64,000 nucleotides of DNA from Lumnitzera littorea (lineage: Eukaryota > Streptophyta > Magnoliopsida > Myrtales > Combretaceae): positions 44,591,298-44,655,297 of the forward strand of contig JAMXBB010000009.1 of assembly GCA_024138015.1 (NCBI GenBank), read 5' to 3'. The translations under genes were made by a program, and so were the position numbers. The stretch's first letter is position 1. Each line of letters starts with the position of its first letter. Positions 10,858-20,532 of the stretch are shown piece by piece. The notes beneath the pieces are model-generated. The model saw only the letters and a list, made by a program, of their open reading frames with translations, ran no database searches and had not been told where the DNA came from.

Positions 10858-13049
10858 ATACTACTGATAAAATAGAGTACCCATAATTTGTTTTAAACTA
10901 GTCAAAATCCAACTACCTAAGGGGGGAAAAAAATGTTGAAAGCATTATATGTAAATAGTGGCTTAGGGTATACTTATTCGTAAAAATAATAAATTTACTT
11001 AAAGGCTAACAAAATTAATAAATTAGCATTGATGCTTATAAATTGTTATTGATATAGGGTAAATACATTTATTTTATTATATGTAAGTATAATATATTAT
11101 AAATGAAGTATAGTTTTGGAAGAGTTATAATTTCTCAAAATATGGTAGTAAAGAAAACACTATGGATGGTAAGAATTGTGTTATTTTATATTAAATTATA
11201 TGAATGTAGCAACTATATTCAAAATGTTCAAGCAGCTTCTAAAATCAATATAAAGAAGATATTGAATTTTGAGATAAACTGGCAATGGTTTTGATAAAAT
11301 CATTTCATATGACGTTATTCAAAAAGGTTGATGCCTCAATCGACAACCTAAATCGAATATTGATCGGGAAACGGGTTAGATCATTGTTGCACTTTTCCCT
11401 TTTATGACACCCAAAATAGTGCAAATTGAACACATGTTCTTCAAGTTGCTGGAGCCTTAAATAGCTCCATCTAATTGCCGCCATTTATACCTTTTTTTAG
11501 TATGTATATTCGTGTAACTTTAGAAGATGAAAAGAATAGGGAAATCCTCGGTTAATTGGCGGTCAGGGAATCACTTCTTTAAATGCGTTCTCGATCGCAG
11601 TATTTTACATTTCATATGGAGTTTAACTTTTAATAATCTGCTTTCTTTCTCTTTCATCAATTCTATCAACCTAGGATTGACAACTACCTACTATTTGGGT
11701 GTCATAAAGAGATGACAAACTTAAAAGTAAATTATCACTTTTGTATCATAACCACGAAATGAAAACTACAGGGATCAAAATCGCCTTTGTGTCTCATCTT
11801 TTCGTTCCCCAACATCAACAACCGGTCCACCAATCAACTATTCTTTGACTGATTGTTTTTCTCTCCCCTAGGGAAATGGACTATGTCTTTCTTACGTTTT
11901 CCCCTTTTCTTAATTAATAAGAAAGATTGATTACCACAATCATCATAGTATTGATTGGGAAGTCTGATAAGGCACACGCTAATATTTGCTATATCAGATT
12001 GTGCTGTTGCTAATAATCGGGCAGCTATTTCATGGATGAGAAAATGGTTATAACATACACATATATACACACACACATATATATATATGTATACACATAT
12101 TCATTTGTAACATATACCTTAAATAAATGAAATTTATCATAGCTTTATACACAAGGAAAAACTCCCCAACAGCTAGCTTAAATTAATGGAGTACCAGTGG
12201 TTACTCCTATCCCTCATTTCAATGTGAAAATTGCTAAAGTTAATATGGGGCATTTGAAGTTTTTCTTTGCTAAAAGCACCACACAAACACCACAAATTGA
12301 ATAATTCCAGTAGTAAATTGTACTAACAGCTCCTAAAAAATATGAAGATATGATGGAGAGAGCCTGAATTTAGAAAATGCAATGTTGCACCGTCTATCTG
12401 AATTCTGAAATGAAATAAACTCCACCGCGGTCACAGAGGCTACAGTATCACATTTTTTTTACTTTAAGATTTCATTTCTATATTTTCTAGAGAATATTAC
12501 ACCTTTGCTTTAAATGCTTATATGATAGAATGCCACACGATATTAAACATAAAATTCTCACCTTCTTCACCATCGCTTATTAACACCATCTAGGACAAAA
12601 CTCCTCTGTTAATAAAAAAAAAAAAAAAATTGCATAAAAGCCACCATGTGCTTGTTACGTTATTATCTCTTTGCGGAATGTTCGGGGCTTTTGACGTTAC
12701 ATAAACAAGCAATGTAATTGTGTCATTTCAAGTGGCACCGTGTTAGGATATACATTCTTTCGATTTTTTTTTTTAATTTATAAATTAATAATTAAATTAT
12801 CTTACTCTTTAAAATAATTTATGATGTCGTTATAATATCATTTCTTATCTATTTTCTTACGTTCATCAACCGGGATATCAAATGTTCATAAAAGAAGGGG
12901 GAGAAAAAAAAAAAAAAAGGCACATATTCATCACCCGGGATATCTATTTGCGGTTTTCTTTCCAATCAGTACGAGCTCCGGCTACCATGGACATCTCTAG
13001 AAGTTTTTATTTTTCAATAAAAGTAACCATCCATTAAAAGAAAAAAAGA
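10858..13049. other. Non-coding stretch without recognised element
   Basis: I could not match this 2.2 kb to any gene or element on either strand. It is somewhat less AT-rich than its surroundings, particularly 11320-11900 and 12180-12460, and contains short open stretches without family resemblance (11103-11294, 11527-11715 and, on the minus strand, 11834-12076). Poly(A) tracts lie at about 12617 and 12907. It could be low-copy intergenic DNA or an old intron or UTR. Confidence 0.3.
12063..12092. repeat. (CA)n-(TA)n simple repeat
   Basis: A short run of TACACACACACATA followed by about five TA units, preceded and followed by further TATACACA words. Confidence 0.8.
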
Positions 13050-13109
13050 GTGAAAATTAGTACATTAATATTATGCAAATCCTCATTATTAATACAAGTA
13101 ATATATCTA

Positions 13110-13545
13110 TTGCGAGTCAAGATATGCCTGGATTCTTGTATTGCTGCATCTTTACTTCAGCAAAACTCTAACCGTAAACTATCCTATCATAATGTCTTAC
13201 ATGCTTGCAGGGAAGAGCTCTTACGGATAGAGCAATGGACGATTCAGGCGGTCCATAGGAAATTAAACCAAGTCGCTGACCATTTAACTCATTGGAAGCA
13301 AGATCAAAGATGAAGTTTTTTTTATGCCCCTAGCTTTTTGTCTTAATCTGTTAAAAAATGATGCTTTTAGCTTTGGTCTATATAAAGAGAAAAAACTCCT
13401 GCTTTAATCTGCCATTGTGATGTTAATGCTTGTTTTATGTCCATGCTCTGGGACTAAGAGGTGCAAGCTCTTCTAATATTAGTACTAGGGCTAAATCCCC
13501 TTTTTTGCTTTTATTATCATAATATAATATAATTTCATTAACTGA
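13110..13545 (+). pseudogene. 3' end of a plant LINE: RNase H fragment and 3' UTR
   Basis: The open stretch ending at 13313 reads CLDSCIAASLLQ at about 13119-13160, then HNVLHACREELLRIEQW and IQAVHRKLNQVADHLTHW. This is the C-terminal half of the plant-type RNase H domain found at the end of many plant LINE ORF2 proteins, where the family has a DSxxxxxxLL stretch, a CRELL helix and a VYREANxxADxLAxxG ending. The DS pair and the AD pair (QVADHL) are in place. The stop is followed by about 230 bases of 3' UTR-like DNA (TTAGCTTTGGTCTATATAAAG...GGGCTAAATCCCC). The copy is 5'-truncated, the usual outcome of incomplete LINE retrotransposition. It lies just left of the hAT element. Confidence 0.75.
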
Positions 13546-13714
13546 AAAAAATACAAATAATATATGTAAGATTATTTGATATTACAACTACAATTTAAAG
13601 ATCAAGATTATACATAATTAGTTCCTTATTTGAAAATTTTTCAAAATGGTATTTATTGTTAATACTACGATAAATAAATTTATTTGAAAAATCCTTTTTG
13701 GAGATCCGCCCAAT

Positions 13715-13722
13715 ATTCATAT
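13715..13722. repeat. Left 8-bp target duplication of the hAT element
   Basis: ATTCATAT here corresponds to ATTCAAAT at 28313-28320, with 7 of 8 bases identical. Eight base pairs is the characteristic hAT target duplication. Confidence 0.65.
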
Positions 13723-13745
13723 AAGGGCTTGGCAAATAACAGCAA
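13723..13745 (+). repeat. 5' terminal inverted repeat of the hAT element
   Basis: AAGGGCTTGGCAAATAAC agrees in outline with the complement of the 3' end at 28298-28312 (TAGGGGTGAGCGTAA). Identity is only about 8 of 14 at the outermost bases, consistent with old age. Confidence 0.55.
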
Positions 13746-14459
13746 ATTGTTAACTAAATCACATGATTTGAACCGAACTAAACTAAAAATTCAGTTATTT
13801 TTCATGCAGTTCGGTTTTTAGTTTGTGGATCGTGAATCGAGCTGCACCGATTTCTTAAAAACAAAAAGGGACACTTGACTTGACCATGTTCATGTACACA
13901 AGACTATTTGTGGGAGGAGGTACTCTGCCATGCTTTCTTTCTTTAATATTATTATACTATTTTGCGGCGTGTTCATCTCCATGTTTCTTGTTGCATTTCT
14001 ATTTCATGTTGTCGCTTAGATTCTGTTTTACTCGTAGGCTCTTGTTATACTGAATCTTGTACCATGAATGGACCTCTGTAGTCCCTACTTTCAATGGATT
14101 CTGTTGAAAATTGCATGGTTGTAAAATGGTTTTGAGATGATTAATGGGGCTCGGAGTGGGTTCCTTTTGCAAGTTCAAAAAATTTATAGATTTTTTATGT
14201 TGTTCTTCCATGGTATTAGTCTTGTTTAGGTCTCAACTTAAACATTGTAAAGTACTAAACTAACTTTAGGCATTTCTTACATACTAGTTTGAAGCTTTGT
14301 TGGTCAATTGAAGCCTTGTTTTGGTCTTCTTCGTTCTTTCTGTCTTGGATGGCTAAAGACTGGTCATTTTCTTGTTTTTAGTATGAGTGACATATTCTTA
14401 GATTTTGCGGTAGAATTATGAGAAGGAAGAGTTATGTTACTTGACAAACTAAGTAAGCA

Positions 14460-14607
14460 GGAAATCCTTGCCAACAAGAAAATAATCTGCATGTCCATAG
14501 CCTTCGTTTCCTTCCAATGATTCCATTAGTTCCTCATAGTTATAAGGACCAAAAACACTAGTACAAACATATGCCTTTACTTCTTCAAAACGAGGGTCTG
14601 GTACAAA
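14460..14607 (-). pseudogene. Alpha-glucan (starch) phosphorylase exon fragment
   Basis: On the minus strand one open block encodes FVPDPRFEEVKAYVCTSVFG, then YNYEELMESLEGNEGYGHAD, then YFLVGKDF. This is the near-C-terminal segment of plant alpha-1,4-glucan phosphorylase, which reversibly releases glucose-1-phosphate from starch or glucans; the family reads PDPRFEE...SLEGNEGFGRADYFLVGKDFPSYIE. The block is preceded by an intron-like end (TGCTTTCGCAG just before the TTT of Phe, with a TTAAT branch-like word upstream), so it looks like a genomic exon rather than a cDNA copy. Similarity stops at KDF and a TAG follows within four codons. No other phosphorylase exon was seen nearby. It lies inside the hAT element, between the left end and the transposase, in opposite orientation. 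I cannot decide between the plastidic and cytosolic isoforms. Confidence 0.8.
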
Positions 14608-15167
14608 CTGCGAAAGCATGATGTGATTTAGATTAATATCAGAGAAAAAATTTGGTAGTTATACGTGTATCATGCAGGTATGCATATAAATATGGGCACG
14701 CAAATGATATTCAACAAAAGAATACGCCATGATAAACAAAATGCTAGTTAGGACAATTAAGCTTTCTACATGATTTGTTATGGTATCAAACCTAACTTCA
14801 AAAATTTTATGTCCTTTAAGCATTCCTTCGAGCTGGTTAATTTCAAATTGCTGCGTAGGAGCCTTAGGTCTTAAATGTGGTTTTTTCCTTTATTCCAAAC
14901 ACATGTAAAAGCAAAAAGACAAGTGATAGGCACATGCAGTTTTATAATTGTATGTTCATAATTTTATTATGTAATATATGTTCAATGATGTATTATTGTA
15001 TTTACATATACTATATTTATGTAAATATATATTAGTGAATACAATATATAGTATGAGGATGATTGTTCTATACATTAAATTTTTTGATGAAAAGTATTAA
15101 CTAATAGCTATAATTGGTTTAGTTTATTCAAATTTCTTATTTTCAAGAACAAAGTATGAGTTAACCA
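14608..15167. other. Spacer between captured exon and transposase
   Basis: About 560 bases with no coding similarity. The part next to the exon could be the remaining intron of the phosphorylase gene. A TATGGTATCAAACCTAAC word at about 14779-14796 resembles a retroelement primer-binding site but has no LTR beside it. The rest (14930-15120) is AT-rich and may be the transposase promoter or 5' UTR. Confidence 0.35.
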
Positions 15168-16274
15168 ATGGATGATGACATAGAAGAACTTGACATAAAC
15201 AAAGTGATGGAGAAAAGCGTAATCTTAATGATAAGGGAACCAACCTTCTATGGGTAATTGACATACACCTCTTATATCTACATCATCCCGTAAGAGAGAT
15301 GGCAGTCTACTATTTTGGAACATATGCCACTGGATCCACTTGAAGAGAATGGACTTTGCAGGGCTAAATGTGATTACTGTAATAAAACTTTCAAATATAT
15401 TGGGCCATGATGGGAAAGTAAAGGACTTGCAAATATCTTATAAAATCAAAAACATCCTATGAAGTTGGATAAAAGTTTGATGAAAGCTAATGTAGGAAAG
15501 TGCTTGATAGATTGTTTATAATTGATGCACTTCCATTCAACTTGTTGAGCATGAAGCAAATTGAGATTTTTAGTTCCATCTTATAGGACATTAACTCATG
15601 ATTATGTAGAATTATTTAAAGAGAAAAGGAGGAAGTTGAAAGAAAAAATTCTATATTTGGAGGTGGGGTATATTTAAACAGAAAGACATGGACATTTAAT
15701 CAAAATCTATATTATTTGCGTTTAACATTTCATTACATTGACAATGATGGGAAATTACCAAAAATAAAATAAAATAAAAGATTATAAATTTTTGTCAAAT
15801 ATCTGGCTATTTTGGTGAGGCTATAGGCAATACTGTTTTAACATGGTTAAAGTGTTAGGGCATTACTAAGGTTATGGATGTGACTGTTGATAATGCAAGT
15901 TTCAATGATCTTTGCATTCAGTACTTAAGAAGAAAATTTCAATCCTATTGCTGAAGGGAGAGTTTTTATGTATGAGGTGTTGTTCTCATATTTTAAGCTT
16001 GATTGTAAAGGAGGGTATGAAAGATCCAGATGACTCAATCTTTATAATTTGTTCAATAATTAGGTATGTTAAGTCTTCTCCACAAAGATTAGCTAAATTT
16101 AAGAGTTGTGTAGTAGAAGAAAACCTTAATAGTAAGTCATTATTATCTTTAGATGTGGAAACTAAGTGGTACTCACTTACTTGATGCTGAAGTTGGCTAT
16201 AAAATTTGAAAAGACATTTGAAACATTGGAAATCATTAATGATAAGTTTAGATTAAAACTTAAGAGGGACAATG
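15168..16274 (+). pseudogene. hAT transposase, N-terminal block (BED finger and catalytic core)
   Basis: This block encodes the DNA-binding and first catalytic part of a cut-and-paste transposase. The start chosen is the ATG at 15168 (MDDDIEELDIN), because the same frame runs through two TAA codons into a BED-type zinc finger: LEHMPLDPLEENGLCRAKC, DYCNKTFKYIG (about 15315-15406). RNase H-fold core sequence follows: LNRKTWTFNQNLYYLRLTFH at about 15673-15730, VTVDNASFND at about 15877-15909, FLCMRCCSHILSLIVKEGMK at about 15963-16023, and DVETKWYSLT near 16180. The second catalytic Asp (VDNAS) is present. The first (TTDTW in the family) reads NRKTW and is lost. A frameshift near 16180 restores LMLKLAIKFEKTFETLE. 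The block stops where an LTR begins. Confidence 0.88.
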
Positions 16275-19200
16275 TGAGCCTCGTAAACTCATGTATTGAA
16301 TTCTAAGAGTCTATAGTCTTATATGTTAGATTCTGAGTAAATAATTTAATTCATATGTGAAAGTTAATCAATTAAAGTAATATTTCATGTGTAGGTCTTA
16401 GGAGTTAGACGATAGTATGCTGTGAGTCTAGAATATTGAAATATAATAAAATAATATAATTTTACCAAATTACATTATAATGTGATTTACCTTGTGTAAA
16501 CGTATAAATCAAGTAATGGAAAATAAGTGAATATTAGAGATAAATTATTTATATACAAAAATTATAAAGTGACCTAAAATAATATATAAATATAGTACGT
16601 TTACCTTGAGTATAATTGTTATATGTATTTATATACCAAAAAATGTCTAAAATACCTAAAATACTCATAATTAATTGAATAATTATAGGAAAAGTAATAA
16701 AAAATTGTTAAATAACTAGATTTCTAATAGAATAGGTATGGGAAGGCTATTGGACAACTATTGACTTAGGAATTATCCTTAATACACCTAATATGAATGG
16801 TTTATGAGGTACTAGAGCCCTTAGTAGAGAGAAAACACCCATTATACACTATGCAAGCTTATGAAAATTCACCAAAACCTCTTTGAGTGTTCTTAAAGAT
16901 ATGAGGAATTCTAGAAAATTTTGAAGAAAGAGTAGAAGCAAGTAAAGTAGAAAAATTAAAAAGAAAAATTGTATGAATTGAATGAAGTTAGCAAACCTCT
17001 GTCCAGACAGCACTTGGAGGCGAACCACCACCACCACTCATTAATGGTAGCCATGCCTTGCTTGACCAACAATCAAGAAGTGGTTGTTAGTGGTTAGACA
17101 GCCACCATTCTAATAAGTCCAATTTTGCATTCGATTTTAGTTAATTTGTAAAAATATCAAATTAATTTTGAAAATTATAGAAAAATTCAAATTTGAAATA
17201 TTTTTATATATACTTTAAGGGAAAAAAAAATTGAAAAATCTTTATGTAAAATAGTACTTTCTTAAGAAAGTGAGTGAAATTAATCAATTTTCAAAGTTTA
17301 ATTGAATGATCCTATTAATGTAGTTTCAATGTCAAACTTTTTCTGAAGAGCTCTTATATTGCATGTGAATATTATATAAAGAGATTTCAGATGAAAATGA
17401 TTTCCATAATTTTTAGAGATTTTTTAACCTTTAAATTGGACAAAAATGTTATTTTCTTGAAGATTTTATGTATTAAGCTTAATGAAACCCTTAGTGTTAG
17501 GTTATGAGGTTTATTTGGATCACATTCTACTATGAAAAGTAATATGAAGTTGTGTGGTTTAAGTGGGAGATGAGATATGGGCAAGTTGGTGAATATAGGT
17601 TTAAAGCATTAATAGGTAAATATGTGAATTTGAAGAATTCAATACTATGGTTTTGCTTGATATGATAAACTTGATATATAAACATGATTTAACATGACTA
17701 TAATCTAGAATATGATAATGGATGAGTTATTTTGAGTAAACTTGTAAAATGACCTTGTTTAGATAGTTCTTTAGAAGTTTAATCCATTAGAAAATGGGTT
17801 AGACCAAGTTTTCGAGACTTAATCAAAAAGCTATCTGATATGAAATACTTCACTGATATAGCATCTACAGGTTAACTAGAGAATTTCTAGTTCGTAAGGT
17901 TGTTTATAGATGGTTTTTTAGAGAGTTCCTAATAAATAAAGATATTTTCAAACACTTTTTTAAGGAGTTTCTAGTTAACGAAACTGTTTTTAGATACTTT
18001 CCTAGAGGGTTTTAAATAAAAATTGTGTTAATACTATTGATTAGGTACTTGGTTATAAGGTTTTAGGGCAAAAACTATATTAAGTTAGTGTTCAAAACCT
18101 TGTTTAAAGACACTAGTGACAAGTTAAAACTTAATCCAAGACTTAATAACCTATTTAAAAATATATAAGACATTAAAAATTAATCATATACTTTCTATTT
18201 AGCAAAAACTATATTTACATTGATTGTTTAGGGACATATGAAGGGATTGAGCATGGAAGCAAGATTAACTTGCATTGATATAAGGTAAGTTAGGATCGAT
18301 ACTTAGCGGTATATTAGAGTATCATATCAGGATACTTAAAGAATTAAAAGTGTTTGTTTGTGGCTATAGCTAGATTGTTTATATATATGTCATATGTATG
18401 CATGTAATACCGATTGATGATTGGAAGTTGAACTCTAAGTGTTGTTTTCTGCTTGAACATAGCATGTATTGCATGTATGATTCTGAATGTTTATCCTTAC
18501 TAGTATAGGCAAGTATGGCTATCAAATTATAGTAAAGCGAATTATGAATCCAAATGTCTATCCCTTAAAGACTCTAATTACTAATACTCACTAAATCTCT
18601 ATTATCTAATTGGCAAATTTAAGTTCAAGAAACTTAAAGAACCTATATTAAATTGTAGCAACTAACAGATTAACATATAATTGAGAATTATTCAAAAACT
18701 TAAACAAAAAAGCAATAGAATTATAAACTACTTCAAGATTCATAAAAACGTATTTAGATTTTTGCATCTCCTAGATCTAATATGTGATTTTCCTAAATAT
18801 AATCTAATTTATTCTTTAATATTTCTTAATCGAGAGAATTCTCTATTAAAGTTAATCACTTTATCAAGTCAACTAACCTTAATACTAAAATTACCTATTA
18901 AAATCTCTTCTCAATAGTGTGATCTAATATTACATTATTGAATGATGAATTATTTACACTTTAATTCAAAGTTCTAGGAGAATCTTACAAATTATCAAGA
19001 ATTTTGTAATAATCCTCATCAATTATGCCTAGATCTAATCTTATAAGAAATCCCTCGATTCTTTCTTATAAGATATCAAACTCTAAATTACTATTTGCAT
19101 AAATAATAACCTAAATCATGAAGTAAACATAGTTGAACCAAGAAAAGACTAAAGATTAAATTAATCAAATAATAATAATATCATATGAATAGATCTAAGT

Positions 19201-19801
19201 TCTATAAGATCTAGATACCAAAGATCTACTCACTATACATTGCAAAATCATAACCTAAAAATAAAGAGTAGAAAATCATAGAAAAGAAAATCATAAAGTC
19301 TAAATAAGATTAAATCTTAAATTCTTGATGGTTCTCTTGCCCCTTGATTATTCTTTGCTTGAAAAGCTTTCCAAAAATTGTGTCTAATAAGTTTTCCCCT
19401 TATTTTAAAGATATAATTGTCTTTTGGTCATATCCTTGGCTATAATAGTTGAAAATAAGCTCCAAATTTTACTAAAAATGACATAATCATGTTATTAGAT
19501 TGTATCGATCTTCAAACTTTCATAACTTGTTCATTTTAGCTTTGAGTCAAGCGAAATTTGTTTCTATCTTCTTATTTTCTCACGTAGATTGTTTCAAAAT
19601 CTAAAAAACAAAATTTTACTCATTTAATTATTATTATATAAAAATAAACTCAAATATAAAAAAAAATCATTAAAAATCACCATATAAAATATATGTAATT
19701 AGAAACTCATCACTTACGTTAGTAGCTAAGGAAGATAGCCTCTAACTTAAGTTGGTTTACACGACGAGGTTATTACGACTATTTAAGTTTAGGGTGTAAT
19801 A
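16275..19801 (+). repeat. Solo LTR, chromovirus-type, inserted in hAT transposase
   Basis: This 3.5-kb insert begins TGAGCCTCG and ends GGGTGTAATA, a decayed form of the GGGGCATGACA end of its sister at 21761-25223, which lies in the opposite orientation. Matching blocks include TAGGTCTTAGGAGTTA at 16395 (complement at about 25120-25140), the TTGAGCATG...GGTAAGTTAGGATCGATACTT block at about 18249-18303 (complement at 22900-22960), and the last 60 bases (complement at 21761-21820). Transposase coding stops at its left edge and resumes just after its right edge. No internal pol or second LTR is present, so it looks like a solo LTR. The 5-bp flanks (CAATG and GATAA) do not match. It holds a second LTR at about 18490-19700. 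Confidence 0.72.
18488..19700 (-). repeat. Probable TAT/Athila-type LTR nested in the solo LTR
   Basis: Read on the minus strand, this stretch ends with GACATTTGGATTCATAATTC, then a TTTACTATAATTTGATAGCC run and ATACTTGCCTATACTAG. This is the style of ending found in plant TAT/Athila LTRs, just before the primer-binding site. Upstream on that strand is a leader-like block with AAGAGAACCATCAAGAATTT. It is absent from the sister LTR at 21761-25223, which supports a later insertion. It resembles in type, though not closely in sequence, the LTR at 50.0-51.3 kb. Borders are approximate and no target duplication was identified. Confidence 0.5.
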
Positions 19802-20532
19802 GATAAAATGAGGGGAGTCCCTAAAGATAAGGATTAGGAACATGCATGTAGCTTTTTTCCATTCTTGAAAACATTTTATGAAGCTACTTTAAGAGTTTTA
19901 AGATCTCTTTATGTAACTTGTAACCAATTCTTTGAAAAGATATTAGGTGTTAGGTATGTGACTAATGAGCAATGCCAAAGTAGTGGTCCATCCATGAGGA
20001 TGATGGCTAAAGGGATGAAAAGAAAGCATGACAAGTATTAGGGAATTATCAATAATGTCAATGAATTGTCTTTTGTTATTACCTTTCTCAATCCTCATTA
20101 TAAGTTGTCTTATGTTGAATGGATGGTCAAACATGTGTATAATCCCAAAAAGGAAACTCGACTCATAGATAAAATCAACTATATACTTTCATCATTATAT
20201 CATGAGTATGACTTTACTTTTAGGCACAAAGAGGAGATTTTATCTCTAATCTTGAAAGTTTTGTAAAGGAAATAAGATTGCAAATGGAAAATGAAGATTG
20301 TAAATTATGGAGAAGAATTTTAGTTGTGAGATAGGAGGCGAAAAATGAGTTAGAAAAATATATTAGAAAAGACTTTGAGGATTTCAATAATAAGGATCTT
20401 GATGTGTTGATTTGGTGGAGAAAGTCCTCTTTTAGATTCCCTATTCTTTCCATGATGGAAAAGGATCTTTTAGCCATCCCTTTGTAAATTGTAACTTCTA
20501 AGAGTGCTTTTAGTATAGATGATTGGGTACTT
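19802..20532 (+). pseudogene. hAT transposase, middle and dimerisation block
   Basis: Transposase coding resumes immediately after the first LTR: FLKTFYEATLRVLRSLYVTC at about 19863-19920, MAKGMKRKHDKY near 20010-20040, then ELSFVITFLNPHYKLSYVEW at about 20060-20122. The hAT C-terminal dimerisation domain (hATC) follows: ELEKYIRKDFEDFNNKDLDV, LIWWRKSSFRFPILSMMEKD, LLAIPL, then a stop and IVTSKSAFSIDDWVL (about 20350-20532). The family has (V/A)ASESAFS at this last point; the Glu of that motif is the third catalytic residue in hAT enzymes such as Hermes, and it is Lys here (GAG to AAG). The block stops at the second LTR, within the motif that should continue DxFRSSL. Confidence 0.88.

Noticed and set aside
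11820..12080. Possible exon of a host gene on the minus strand (80-codon stretch)
   Set aside because: Translation has no recognisable domain and includes a CA/TA simple repeat; the slightly higher GC alone is not enough.
14779..14800. Primer-binding-site-like word TATGGTATCAAACCTAAC
   Set aside because: No LTR end precedes it and no gag follows, so it is not reported as a retroelement.
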